The notes beneath the pieces are model-generated. The model saw only the letters and a program-made list of their open reading frames with translations, searched no databases and was not told where the DNA came from. Position numbers and translations under genes: made by a program. 64,000 nt of DNA, from NCBI RefSeq assembly GCF_001294645.1, contig NZ_CP011868.1:4526001-4590000 (forward strand), read 5' to 3'. Below, piece after piece: positions 1-7,838 of this stretch. Source of the DNA: Pseudonocardia sp. HH130629-09. GTDB taxonomy: Bacteria > Actinomycetota > Actinomycetes > Mycobacteriales > Pseudonocardiaceae. Every line of letters begins with the position of its first letter. Position 1 is the first letter of the stretch.

Positions 1-118
1 TCGCAGCCTGGACCCGACCGGGACGGGCCGCACGAGGTGGACGATGCGTTGGAAGCCCGTGATCAACGCGTTCGCCATCACGTTCGGTGACCGCTGGCCG
101 GGAGCCGAGACCTACTGA
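1..118 (+). CDS. IS256-family (mutator) transposase, C-terminal end only
   Basis: Only the last 38 codons lie in the window, read from base 2 to a TGA at 116-118. The translated tail contains SLDPTGTGRTRWTMRWK followed by NAFAITFGDRWP, which matches the conserved C-terminus of IS256/mutator transposases. The gene enters from the left edge, so its integrity cannot be judged. The stop lies only about 35 bases from the presumed left end of the next insertion sequence. I see no clear IS256 terminal inverted repeat after the stop, so the 3' end of this element may have been cut by the neighbouring insertion. Confidence 0.75.
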   Translation, partial: RSLDPTGTGRTRWTMRWKPVINAFAITFGDRWPGAETY

Positions 119-187
119 GCAACGACGCCGAAACACCGATCACGAGACAGGCCCTGATCGGGGAGGCATCAGCTATAAGGGGTAGCG

Positions 188-478
188 ATGCCAGAGGTAC
201 GGAAGCGCTACGACCGGGAGTTCCGTGACGGAGCGGTCCGGGTCGTGGAGGAGACGGGCAAGCCGATCGCCCAGGTCGCCCGTGACCTGGGGGTCAACGA
301 GGGCACGCTGGGCAACTGGGTGGCCCGTGCACGAGAGGCCCGCGAGGACACCGAGGGCCTGTCTCGCGGCGGCGTCGAGGAGCTCAAGCGGCTGCGCGCG
401 GAGAACGCCGAGCTGCGGATGGAGCGTGATGTCCTCAAGCGATCCGTGGTCCTGTGGGTCAAGGAGGCGACGAAGTGA
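188..478 (+). CDS. IS3-family transposase OrfA
   Basis: This 96-residue basic protein is the DNA-binding half of an IS3 transposase. Residues about 5-50 form the usual helix-turn-helix (RYDREFRDGAVRVV, then QVARDLGVNEGTLGNWV), and residues about 60-90 form a leucine-zipper-like helix (ELKRLRAENAELRMERDVLKR) used for multimerisation. The start ATG follows a purine-rich stretch (AAGGGG) by a few bases. The stop TGA at 476-478 overlaps the GTG start of OrfB, so the two frames can be expressed by translational coupling or by a frameshift. Length and motifs are normal for the family, so this copy appears intact. Confidence 0.9.
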   Translation: MPEVRKRYDREFRDGAVRVVEETGKPIAQVARDLGVNEGTLGNWVARAREAREDTEGLSRGGVEELKRLRAENAELRMERDVLKRSVVLWVKEATK

Positions 479-1383
479 GCGTGGCCCGTTTCATCGCCGA
501 CCAGAGGACCTTCCACCGGGTGCCGCACACGCTGGCCTGCGCCCTGTTGGGGGTGTCGATCTCCTGGCTGTACAAGTGGCTCGACCGCGCCGCGCGTTCC
601 GACGGTGGTGCCACCGCGACCGAGAAGCGCCGCTGCGCGTTGGACGCCGCCGTGGCCGTGGCGTTCGACGACGCCCAGCGGCTACACGGCTCACCCCGTC
701 TGCACGCCGACCTGTGTGAGGCCGGATGGCGGGTGTCGGAGAAGACCGTGGCGGACTCGATGCGCCGCCAGGGCCTGGTCGCCCGCCGGATCAAGCGGCA
801 CAACGGGCTGACCCGCCAGGACCGCACGGCGCCGAAGTTCCCGGACCTGCTTCGTCGGGGTTTCACTGCGGCCGAGCCGAACCGCAGATGGGTCGGGGAC
901 ATGACCGAGATCCCCACCGCGGCCGGGAAGTTGTATCTGGCCACGGTGATCGACCTGTACTCGCGGCGGCTGCTCGGCGCGGCCACGGGGCTGCACCCGA
1001 ACCCCGAGCTGGCGTGTGCGGCGATCCGGATGGCGGTGGCGGCCCGCGGCGGGGCGGACCGAATCGCCGGGGTGATCTTCCACACCGACCGCGGGTCGAC
1101 CTACACCGCGGGCGCGTTCACCGCTCTGTGTCGGCGGCTCGACATCCGTCAGTCGATGGGCCGGGTCGGGTCGTGTTTCGACAATGCCGCGGCGGAGGCG
1201 TTCTTCTCCAGCCTGGAGTGGGAAGTGCTGTCCCGCAACGACTTCGACACCATCAGTAGGGCGCGGGCGGCGGTCATCGACTGGTGTTACGGCTTCTACA
1301 ACCACCGGCGGCGACACAGTGCCGCCGCCGGGCTCTCACCGATCAACTACGAGAACGCCGCCCTCACCCGAGACGCGGCATAA
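475..1383 (+). CDS. IS3-family transposase OrfB (DDE catalytic subunit)
   Basis: This 302-residue protein has the rve-type integrase core of IS3 transposases. The catalytic triad is visible: Asp about 142 in RRWVGDMTEI, Asp about 205 in FHTDRGSTY and Glu about 241 in NAAAEAFFSSLE, with 35 residues between the last two as expected. I chose the GTG at 475, which shares bases with the OrfA stop (GTGA). The usual C-terminal YNHRRRHSA motif is present. It would cut and join the IS ends, together with OrfA or as an OrfAB fusion. No disruption is visible, so the element may still be active. Confidence 0.9.
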   Translation: MSVARFIADQRTFHRVPHTLACALLGVSISWLYKWLDRAARSDGGATATEKRRCALDAAVAVAFDDAQRLHGSPRLHADLCEAGWRVSEKTVADSMRRQGLVARRIKRHNGLTRQDRTAPKFPDLLRRGFTAAEPNRRWVGDMTEIPTAAGKLYLATVIDLYSRRLLGAATGLHPNPELACAAIRMAVAARGGADRIAGVIFHTDRGSTYTAGAFTALCRRLDIRQSMGRVGSCFDNAAAEAFFSSLEWEVLSRNDFDTISRARAAVIDWCYGFYNHRRRHSAAAGLSPINYENAALTRDAA

Positions 1384-1414
1384 GAACCCTCCACGATCTC
1401 GGGGGAACCGCAGC

Positions 1415-1603
1415 ATGACGAAGACGACGGAGCGGCTGACGGTCATGCAGGTGTGCGCCGAACTCGGGATCTCGCGGTCGACGTTCTACGAGTGGCGGGC
1501 GAAGAACCGGGCGCCGCGGTGCATCAAGCTCCCCAACGGTGACCTGCGGGTCCGTCGTGCGGAGTTGGAGCGCTGGCTCGACGCGCACGAGGAGGCGGCT
1601 TGA
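1415..1603 (+). CDS. Excisionase-like / MerR-type helix-turn-helix protein
   Basis: The 62-residue product is almost entirely one winged helix-turn-helix (VMQVCAELGISRSTFYEWR, then GDLRVRRAELERWL), the fold used by excisionases and small DNA-binding regulators of integrative elements. The ATG at 1415 is the first in this frame outside the overlapping transposase sequence. Its stop TGA at 1601-1603 overlaps the ATG of the integrase by one base, so the pair is translationally coupled. Position directly before a tyrosine recombinase is the classic xis-int arrangement of actinomycete integrative elements. Function as excisionase is inferred from this context; a repressor role is the alternative. 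Confidence 0.8.
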   Translation: MTKTTERLTVMQVCAELGISRSTFYEWRAKNRAPRCIKLPNGDLRVRRAELERWLDAHEEAA

Positions 1604-2976
1604 TGGAGACCTCCTACGACGTGCGGATCTGGAAGACCGAGGTCTACAGCGGACAACGACGATCGACCCACACCGTCCGATGGTCGGTCGCGGGGAGGTC
1701 CTGGCGACAGCCGCACAAGACCGCTGCGTTGGCGGACGCGTTCCGGTCGGACCTGGTGTCGGCATCGCGGCGCGGTGAGGCGTTCGTCGTGGAAACCGGT
1801 CGCCCCATATCGATGGAGCGTGCCGAACGTCGGGTCGGCTGGCTGCCGTTCGCCCACGAGTACGTGTCGATGAAGTGGCCGCACCTGGCCCCGAACTCAC
1901 GACGCAACACCGCCCGGGCGCTCACCAACGCGACCCTCGCACTGATCACGAGCGAGCGGGGCCGGCCGGACGACGCGACGCTGCGCAAGGCGCTGACTGC
2001 CTGGGCGTTCAACGTCCGGGCCAGTACCCACGGCACACCTCCGGAACAGATCGCACGGGCGCTGTCCTGGCTCGAACGGAACACCCGCGAGGTCGGCGAG
2101 CTGGCCGAGCCCGTCGTCGTCCGCGCCGTCCTGGACGCCCTCGCGGTCCGTGGAGACGGCGGCCGCGCCGCTCCTGCCTCGATCGCTCGGCAACGCGGCG
2201 TCGTGGTGAACCTCGGCGAGTACGCGGTGGAGCGTCGGCTCCTGACCCGCAACCCGGTCACGGCGATCGCCTGGAAGATCCCGCGCACGGTCAGGTCGGT
2301 GGACAAGCGGGTCGTCGTCAACGCCGCGCAGGCCCGCGCCCTGCTCGCCGCTGTCGGCACTCAGAAGCCGAGCGGCCCGGGCCTGGTCGCCTTCTTCGGG
2401 CTGCTCTACTACGCCGCTCTACGGCCGGGGGAGGCCGTCACGCTGCGCGCACCTGATCTCCGGCTGCCTGACCAGGGCTGGGGCGAGCTGCTGCTGACCG
2501 GCTCCACCCCCGAGGCCGGCGCTTCCTGGACCGACAACGGACGCCGCCGCGAGGAGCGGGAGCTGAAGCATCGGGCCCGGGGCGAGACCCGCTCGGTCCC
2601 CTCTCCCCCGCCGCTCACCGCTCTACTCCGGGCGCATCTCGCCGAGCACGGCACGACACCCGACGGACGGCTGTTCCGAGGTGTCCGTGGCGGCGATCTC
2701 CCGGAGGGCACCTACTGCCGTGTCTGGCGGAAGGCTCGCGCGGCCGCTCTGACCGCTGACGAGTTCGCCTCGCCACTCGTCCGACGTCCCTACGACCTCC
2801 GGCACGCCGCGGTGTCGACGTGGCTCAACGCCGGTGTCCCGTCGACCCAGGTCGCCGAGTGGGCCGGACACAGCGTCGGGGTCCTGCACCAGATCTACGC
2901 GAAGTGCATCGTCGGCCAGGAGGACGCAGCACGGGAGCAGATCGCAGCGGCGCTCGGGGACGACTCCGGTGCCTGA
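1603..2976 (+). CDS. Site-specific tyrosine recombinase (integrase)
   Basis: This 457-residue protein is a phage/AICE-type integrase. The C-terminal catalytic domain shows box I Arg about 274 (YYAALRPGEAV), box II Arg about 400 within RPYDLRHAAVSTWL, GHS at about 422-424 and the nucleophilic Tyr about 432 (QIYAKC). The first box II residue is Tyr instead of the usual His (YDLRH), a substitution common in actinobacterial relatives. The N-terminal half should carry the arm-binding and core-binding domains. The ATG at 1603 is coupled to the excisionase stop; an in-frame TTG at 1600 is the alternative. The gene points toward the 3' end of a tRNA gene 130 bases away, which is its likely attachment site. 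Confidence 0.92.
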   Translation: METSYDVRIWKTEVYSGQRRSTHTVRWSVAGRSWRQPHKTAALADAFRSDLVSASRRGEAFVVETGRPISMERAERRVGWLPFAHEYVSMKWPHLAPNSRRNTARALTNATLALITSERGRPDDATLRKALTAWAFNVRASTHGTPPEQIARALSWLERNTREVGELAEPVVVRAVLDALAVRGDGGRAAPASIARQRGVVVNLGEYAVERRLLTRNPVTAIAWKIPRTVRSVDKRVVVNAAQARALLAAVGTQKPSGPGLVAFFGLLYYAALRPGEAVTLRAPDLRLPDQGWGELLLTGSTPEAGASWTDNGRRREERELKHRARGETRSVPSPPPLTALLRAHLAEHGTTPDGRLFRGVRGGDLPEGTYCRVWRKARAAALTADEFASPLVRRPYDLRHAAVSTWLNAGVPSTQVAEWAGHSVGVLHQIYAKCIVGQEDAAREQIAAALGDDSGA

Positions 2977-3106
2977 GTTTTCAGCGCCTATTCAGCGCAG
3001 GCACCCGGTGAACCCCGGTCAGCACCAGTGCCCGCCGGACAACATCATCGTGGCCGGCGCGAGTGTAACGGCTGGTCAGAGGGGTAGTCTCGATGTGGAA
3101 GCGAGG

Positions 3107-3179
3107 TGCCCCCGGTCGGACTCGAACCGACACTGGGACCCTTTTAAGGGGCCTGCCTCTGCCGTTGGGCTACGGGGGC
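3107..3179 (-). tRNA. tRNA, class I, anticodon UAA by position (isotype uncertain)
   Basis: The minus strand folds into a complete cloverleaf. The acceptor stem is GCCCCCG/CGGGGGC with discriminator A, the D-arm is GCC/GGC, the anticodon stem is GGCCC/GGGTC around the loop CTTAAAA, the variable region is only five bases (CCAGT), and the T-arm is GTCGG/CCGAC around TTCGAGT. By standard numbering positions 34-36 are TAA, which would read the leucine codon UUA. A leucine tRNA should have a long variable arm and this one does not, so the isotype is unclear. CCA is not encoded (CCT follows). The 3' end faces the integrase gene, marking it as the probable attB site. Confidence 0.8.
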
Positions 3180-3212
3180 GCCGCGACAGCGTAGCCAGGT
3201 CGGGAAGGACTC

Positions 3213-4031
3213 ATGCCGAGCACCGAGAAGGTCGATCTCCGGGGCGCCGCGGCGACCCTGCTCGTGACCCTCTACATGCGACGCCTGGACGCACGCTCCC
3301 GCCGCCCCATCCTCGGCGACCCGTGGGCGGAACCGGTCTGGGACCGCATCGAACACGACGTCCACGGCCTCTGGCAGTTCACCGGCGACGTCTCGACCAT
3401 CGCGTGCCGCGCCGTGACCCTGGACGGCTGGACCCGCGAGTTCCTCGCCGAGGAGCCCGCCGGCCAGGTCCTGCACCTGGGGTGCGGACTCGACAGCAGG
3501 CCGCTGCGGGTCGGCGTGCCGTCGACGTGCCGGTGGGTCGACGTCGACCAGCCCGAGGTCATGGACGTCCGCCGCCGGCTCTACGACCTGCCGGGGGGCA
3601 TCGAGCAGGTCTCCGGCTCCGTCACCGACGACGACTGGTGGTCCGCCGTCGACACCACCCTGCCGACGCTCGTCGTCGCCGAGGGCCTGTTCATGTACGT
3701 CCCACCCGACGCCGTGCACGCGACCGTCGACCGCATCGTGTCGGGTACCCCGTCGACGACGGTGGCGTTCGACGCCGTCGCCCCGTGGACGGTGCGCGCC
3801 TCGCGCTGGACGCCGATGTTCCGCGCGGTCGGCACCGAGTTCCGCTCGGCCTGGAACCCGGCCGAGTTCGCGCACCGGCACCCGTCGCTGATCGAACGCG
3901 ACGACATCTCGATCTACGACGAGGTGTCCCTGCGCGAGCCGCGGGTGTGGCTCCGTCCGCTGCTGTCGGCGGCGGGGCACGTCCCCGCCATGCAGGACGC
4001 GATGCGCCTGCACCGCTTCACCACCGACTGA
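3213..4031 (+). CDS. Class I SAM-dependent methyltransferase, leucine carboxyl methyltransferase family
   Basis: The 272-residue protein belongs to the LCM/TcmP-like O-methyltransferases. Near residues 85-95 it has the SAM-binding motif VLHLGCGLDSRP, followed by the acidic motif VDVDQPEVMDVRR and the family motif AEGLFMYVPP near 155. The N-terminus has the expected LRGAAATLLVTLYMRRLDA substrate-lid region. The substrate cannot be predicted; relatives methylate carboxyl or hydroxyl groups of polyketides and other small molecules. The gene stands alone just outside the tRNA-bounded integrative element and ends at a large perfect hairpin, so it is probably monocistronic. Confidence 0.85.
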   Translation: MPSTEKVDLRGAAATLLVTLYMRRLDARSRRPILGDPWAEPVWDRIEHDVHGLWQFTGDVSTIACRAVTLDGWTREFLAEEPAGQVLHLGCGLDSRPLRVGVPSTCRWVDVDQPEVMDVRRRLYDLPGGIEQVSGSVTDDDWWSAVDTTLPTLVVAEGLFMYVPPDAVHATVDRIVSGTPSTTVAFDAVAPWTVRASRWTPMFRAVGTEFRSAWNPAEFAHRHPSLIERDDISIYDEVSLREPRVWLRPLLSAAGHVPAMQDAMRLHRFTTD

Positions 4032-4053
4032 GTCCCACTGCCGGGACACCCGC

Positions 4054-4110
4054 CGAGATGCAGCTCAGCGGGTGGCACCCCGCGCCGGAACCCCGCTGAG
4101 CTGCATCTCG
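4054..4110. terminator. Long perfect hairpin between convergent genes
   Basis: Bases 4054-4072 (CGAGATGCAGCTCAGCGGG) are the exact reverse complement of 4092-4110, giving a 19-bp perfect stem around a 19-base loop. It lies between the methyltransferase stop and the uracil-DNA glycosylase stop, where it could end transcription from both sides. No T-run follows on either side, as is common in high-GC actinobacteria. The unusual stem length suggests it may also be a dispersed palindromic repeat. Confidence 0.7.
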
Positions 4111-4206
4111 ACGACGGCAGCGGCGCGGCGGGGACGGGAGGGTGCTGCGTAGCGGTGAGCAGAGCAGAGCTACCCCCGACCTCACCCCGACCAGCGACGA
4201 CGAGAC

Positions 4207-4923
4207 TTATCGTCGGGTCGGCGTCAATCCGCCGGCCGATGCGGTGTCGGCCGGTACCTGCTCCACCATGGCCGGGGTGAGCCGTCCGGTGAAGGTGTTC
4301 TGCTGGCTCACGTGGTAGCAGCCGAACAGCTCCAGCGGCTCCCGGTCGGGTCGGCCGGGTGCAAGCGTCACGGAGGCCCCGTGCCCGAACCTCGGCGCCG
4401 GCCGCGGAACCGTCCACCCCGCCCCGGCCAGCACCGGCAGCAGCGCCTGCCAGCCGAAGCCCCCGAGCACCATGATCGAGCGGACCGTCGGGGCCAGCAG
4501 GTCGAGCTCCTGCTCCAGCCAGCCGCGGCAGGTGTCGCGTTCGGCCGGGGTCGGCTTGTTCGCCGGGGGCGCGCAGTGCACGGGCGCAGTGATCCGGACC
4601 CCGTACAGCTCCAGGCCGTCGCCGATGTGCGAGGCGGTCGGCTGCGAGGCCAGCCCGACGGTGTGCAGCGCGGCGTAGAGCACGTCGCCGCTGCGGTCGC
4701 CGGTGAACATGCGCCCGGTCCGGTTCGCTCCGTGCGCGGCCGGAGCCAGCCCGACGATCAGCATCCGCGCGTCGGGCGGGCCGAGGCCGGGTACCGGCCG
4801 ACCCCAGTAGGTCTCGTCGCGGAACGCGGCCCGCTTCTCCCGGGCCACCTGCTCGCGCCACTCGACCAGCCGCGGGCAGGCCCGGCACTCGGAGATCCGC
4901 TGGTCCAGGACCGCCAGGTTCAT
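4207..4923 (-). CDS. Family 5 uracil-DNA glycosylase (UDGb type)
   Basis: The 238-residue protein removes uracil, and in known family members also hypoxanthine and other deaminated bases, from DNA at the start of base-excision repair. Motif A reads GLAPAAHGANRTG and motif B reads YHVSQQNTFTG, both diagnostic of the family 5 branch, which lacks the polar catalytic residue of other UDGs in motif A. Cysteines in ECRACPRL (about 13 and 16) plus two later ones (VHCAPP and RDTCRGW) fit the 4Fe-4S cluster of this group. Its ATG overlaps the stop of the upstream ppx gene (ATGA), so the two are co-translated. Confidence 0.92.
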   Translation of the reverse strand: MNLAVLDQRISECRACPRLVEWREQVAREKRAAFRDETYWGRPVPGLGPPDARMLIVGLAPAAHGANRTGRMFTGDRSGDVLYAALHTVGLASQPTASHIGDGLELYGVRITAPVHCAPPANKPTPAERDTCRGWLEQELDLLAPTVRSIMVLGGFGWQALLPVLAGAGWTVPRPAPRFGHGASVTLAPGRPDREPLELFGCYHVSQQNTFTGRLTPAMVEQVPADTASAGGLTPTRR

Positions 4924-5873
4924 GCGATCGATCGCGCGATCCCGTCGAGGATGTCGTGCTCGGACACGACGACCCGGTCGATCCCGGCGCGCGCGTGCAG
5001 CTCGTCGGCGAGGGCCTGCACGACCAGCGACCCGGCACCGATGACGTCGACGCGGCCCGGGTGCAGCGAACCGTGCTTCTCCCGCTCCGACCGCGACGAC
5101 CGGATCAGCAGGTCCGCGACCCGGTGCAGGTCCTCGCGGGTCAGCGTCGAGCCGTGCACCTGCTCGCGGTCGTAGGCGGGCAGCTCCTGGGCGATCCCGG
5201 AGAGCGAGGTGATCGTCCCGGCCACCCCGACCCAGGTCCTCGCGGTCTCGAGCGGCACCGACGCGAACGCCTCGGCCAGCACCTCACCGGCGACCGTACG
5301 CGCGGAGTCGATCTCGGCCTCCGACGGCGGGTCGGAGGGCAGGCAGCGCTCGGTCAGCCGCACCGACCCCATGTCGACCGACTTCGCCGCGGTCACCACC
5401 GCGACCCCGTCCCGCAGCTCGCCCACGACGACCTCGGTGGACCCGCCGCCGACGTCGGTGACGACGAACGGGCCGTCGTCGGGGTCGAGGTCACCGACGG
5501 CGCCGACGAACGACAGGCGCGCCTCCTCGTCGCCGGAGATGATCTCCGCCTCGACGCCGAGGGTGTCGCGGACCATCGCGAAGAAGTCCTCGCGGTTCGA
5601 CGCGTCCCGGGTCGCCGACGTCGCGACCATCCGGATCCGCTCGGCGCCCTTGCGGCGGGCGGCGACCGCGTAGTCGACGAGTGCCACCCGGGTCCGCTCC
5701 AGCGCCTCCGGGTCGAGCCGGCCGGTCGCGTCGACGCCCTTGCCGAGCCGCACGATCCGCATCTCGCGGTGCAGGTCGCGCAGCTCCTTCTGGCCGTCGA
5801 ACGCCTCACCGACGTCGGCGACCAGCAGCCGGATCGAATTGGTTCCGCAGTCGATGGCGGCGACCCGCGACAT
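4920..5873 (-). CDS. ppx: Ppx/GppA-family exopolyphosphatase / pppGpp phosphohydrolase
   Basis: The protein is 317 residues from the ATG at 5873, which follows a good ribosome binding site (GGGAG). It has the actin-like ATPase fold of the family. Phosphate-1 motif is AIDCGTNSIRLLVAD at the N-terminus, the Glu/Asp loop is ISGDEEARLSFVGA near 115, and phosphate-2 is VTDVGGGSTEVVVG near 140. It hydrolyses polyphosphate ends or the 5' phosphate of pppGpp. The equivalent of Rv1026 lies in the same eno-divIC-DUF501 neighbourhood in mycobacteria. In this window an AidB gene and a TetR gene separate ppx from DUF501. A longer in-frame extension to 5909 is possible but less likely. Confidence 0.92.
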   Translation of the reverse strand: MSRVAAIDCGTNSIRLLVADVGEAFDGQKELRDLHREMRIVRLGKGVDATGRLDPEALERTRVALVDYAVAARRKGAERIRMVATSATRDASNREDFFAMVRDTLGVEAEIISGDEEARLSFVGAVGDLDPDDGPFVVTDVGGGSTEVVVGELRDGVAVVTAAKSVDMGSVRLTERCLPSDPPSEAEIDSARTVAGEVLAEAFASVPLETARTWVGVAGTITSLSGIAQELPAYDREQVHGSTLTREDLHRVADLLIRSSRSEREKHGSLHPGRVDVIGAGSLVVQALADELHARAGIDRVVVSEHDILDGIARSIA

Positions 5874-5959
5874 CGGCACTCCCTGTTCTCGGCGACCGTC
5901 GGACCTCACCGTAGTCGCGATCGCCCGGTGGAGCCGCCGGTCCGGGTTACCCTCCGGTA

Positions 5960-7603
5960 ATGGCGACGACGCACACCCCCGCCCCGGTGTCGGGCCTCGG
6001 CACCCACGAGGTCCTCAACCAGGTCCCGCCGCGTTCGGACGGCGACCTGCTCTCCGCGGACCCGGCCGTCGCCGAGGCGCTCGCGCGCGAAGGCGGGGAC
6101 GCGGCGGCGCTGGAGGCGGTGGCCGCGGCCGTCGGGACCGCGGAGCACCGCGAGCACGCCCGCGCCGCGAACGCCCACGAGCCGGAGCTGCGCACGCACG
6201 ACCGCACCGGGCACCGCGTCGACGAGGTCGCCTTCCACCCGTCCTGGCACACGTTGATGCGCACGAGCGTCGAGCACGGTCTCGCCGCCGCCCCGTGGGC
6301 CGCGGCACCCGGCACCGGCGCGCACGTCACCCGGGCCGCGGGCTTCTACCTGACCTCGCAGGTGGAGCAGGGCCACCTGTGCCCGATCTCGATGACCTAC
6401 GCGTCGGTGCCGGCACTGCGCCACGCCCCGGAGCTCGCCGCCGCCTACGAGCCCGGCCTGACCGCCCGGACCTACGCACCCGGGCTCGCCGTCCCCACGG
6501 ACAAGGACGGGCTGCTCGCGGGGATGTCGATGACCGAGAAGCAGGGCGGCTCCGACGTCCGCGCGGGCACCACGGTCGCCACCCCACAGCCCGACGGCAG
6601 CTACCGCCTGACCGGGCACAAGTGGTTCACCAGCGCCCCGATGAACGACCTGTTCCTCACCCTCGCCCAGGCCCCCGGCGGGCTGACCTGCCTGGTCCTA
6701 CCCCGGGTCCTGCCCGACGGCACCCGCAACGCGATCCGGCTCCAGCGGCTCAAGGACAAGCTGGGCAACCGGTCCAACGCCTCGTCGGAGATCGAGTACG
6801 CCGGCGCCGTCGGGTGGCGGGTCGGCGACGAGGGCCGGGGCGTCCGCACGATCATCGAGATGGTCTCGATGACCCGGCTCGACTGCGTGCTCGGCTCCGC
6901 GGCGACCGCGCGGGCCGCGGTCACCGAGGCCGCGCACCACGTCGCGCACCGGTCGGCCTTCGGCGCCCGGCTGGCCGACCAGCCCCTGATGCGCGAGGTC
7001 CTCGCCGAACTCGCCGCCGAGACCGAGGCCGCGACGGTCCTGGCGCTGCGCCTGGCCGGTGCCGTCGACCGGGGTGAGACGGCGCTGCTGCGCCTGGCCC
7101 TGCCCGTGTCGAAGTACCTGGTGTGCAAGCGGGCCTCGACCGTCGTCGCCGAGGCGCTGGAGTGCCTGGGCGGCAACGGCTACGTCGAGGAGTCCGACCT
7201 GCCCCGGCTCTACCGCGAGGCACCGCTGAACTCGATCTGGGAGGGCTCGGGCAACGTCACCGCGCTCGACGCCCTGCGTGCCATCGCCCGCGAGCCGCAC
7301 GCCGTCGAGGCGCTGCTCGCCGAGATCGACCTGGCCGCGGGATCCGACCCGCGGCTGGACGCGACGGTCACCGCGCTGCGCGCCGAGCTGGCCGCGCCGG
7401 AGGAACGGCGGGCCCGCCGTCTCGCGGAGCTGGCCGCGCTGGCGCTGCAGGGGTCACTGCTGGTCCGCCACTCCCCGACGGCCGTCGCGGACGTCTTCCT
7501 CACGACCCGGCTCGACGCCGACGGGCCGCTGCGCACCGCGGGGACCCGGCCGGGCAAGGACAGCGTCGGGGTGCTGCTGGACCGGGCGACGCCCGTCGGC
7601 TGA
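5960..7603 (+). CDS. AidB-like acyl-CoA dehydrogenase family flavoprotein
   Basis: The 547-residue protein matches the AidB branch of acyl-CoA dehydrogenases, which bind FAD and DNA and respond to alkylation damage in E. coli. The N-terminus has the AidB signature HEVLNQVPP and an extra N-terminal domain. The flavin region has YLTSQVEQGHLCPISMTY and GMSMTEKQGGSDVR. The C-terminal dehydrogenase part has ECLGGNGYVEESDLPRLYRE. The protein length is normal for AidB (about 540). The ATG at 5960 has no clear Shine-Dalgarno sequence, so translation may be leaderless. It is divergent from ppx; 86 bases separate the starts. Confidence 0.9.
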   Translation: MATTHTPAPVSGLGTHEVLNQVPPRSDGDLLSADPAVAEALAREGGDAAALEAVAAAVGTAEHREHARAANAHEPELRTHDRTGHRVDEVAFHPSWHTLMRTSVEHGLAAAPWAAAPGTGAHVTRAAGFYLTSQVEQGHLCPISMTYASVPALRHAPELAAAYEPGLTARTYAPGLAVPTDKDGLLAGMSMTEKQGGSDVRAGTTVATPQPDGSYRLTGHKWFTSAPMNDLFLTLAQAPGGLTCLVLPRVLPDGTRNAIRLQRLKDKLGNRSNASSEIEYAGAVGWRVGDEGRGVRTIIEMVSMTRLDCVLGSAATARAAVTEAAHHVAHRSAFGARLADQPLMREVLAELAAETEAATVLALRLAGAVDRGETALLRLALPVSKYLVCKRASTVVAEALECLGGNGYVEESDLPRLYREAPLNSIWEGSGNVTALDALRAIAREPHAVEALLAEIDLAAGSDPRLDATVTALRAELAAPEERRARRLAELAALALQGSLLVRHSPTAVADVFLTTRLDADGPLRTAGTRPGKDSVGVLLDRATPVG

Positions 7604-7615
7604 CACACCGGCCGG

Positions 7616-7798
7616 TCAGGTCCGGGCGGCACCGTCGCCGGGCACGAGCACGAGCAGCCCGAACACGCTGCCCGCGTCCATCCGACGGTGTGCCTGCGCC
7701 GCCGACCGCAGGGGCAGCACCCCGTCGACGACGGTGCTGAGTCCACCCCGCACGGCGTCCTCGAACTGGTCGGCGCGGACCGCGTCCCGCCGGTCACG
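7616..7798 (-). pseudogene. 3' remnant of a zinc-binding alcohol dehydrogenase / quinone oxidoreductase
   Basis: The minus strand ends in about 60 codons that match the C-terminus of MDR-type quinone oxidoreductases: FEDAVRGGLSTVVDGVLPL, then AAQAHRRMDAGSVFGLLVL. Nothing upstream in this frame resembles the catalytic or nucleotide-binding domains. The frame instead runs into the operator and promoter of the TetR gene. The gene has therefore lost about its first 80 percent. A deletion that joined the 3' end of a gene to the regulator's control region is the simplest explanation. Confidence 0.75.
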
Positions 7799-7818
7799 GG
7801 GGACGGTGTGGCGACGGT

Positions 7819-7838
7819 AGTGGACGCACCCGTCCACT
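7819..7838. promoter_or_regulatory. Palindromic TetR-type operator
   Basis: The sequence is AGTGGACG, spacer CACC, CGTCCACT: an 8-bp perfect inverted repeat with a four-base spacer. It lies 18 bases upstream of the TetR start. A compact perfect palindrome directly in front of a TetR gene is the usual autoregulatory operator. Confidence 0.7.

Larger units (their letters stand above)
152..1405 (+). mobile_element. IS3-family insertion sequence, tentative limits
   Basis: The element carries the two overlapping transposase reading frames typical of IS3. Its limits are tentative. Near 152-170 the sequence has the core GATCGGGGAGG, and the reverse complement of 1384-1405 has GATCGTGGAGG in the same relation to the gene ends; these look like imperfect terminal inverted repeats. 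I could not identify a target-site duplication. It lies directly behind the IS256 tail and directly in front of the excisionase/integrase pair, so it sits inside or at the edge of the integrative element. Confidence 0.45.

Noticed and set aside
118..187. Right inverted repeat of the IS256-type element
   Set aside because: No sequence matching a known IS256-type end was found, and the left end is outside the window.
2976..3106. Possible second copy of the tRNA 3' end as an attachment site within the window
   Set aside because: I looked between integrase and tRNA and elsewhere for a repeat of the tRNA 3' sequence and found none; the partner site must lie outside the window.
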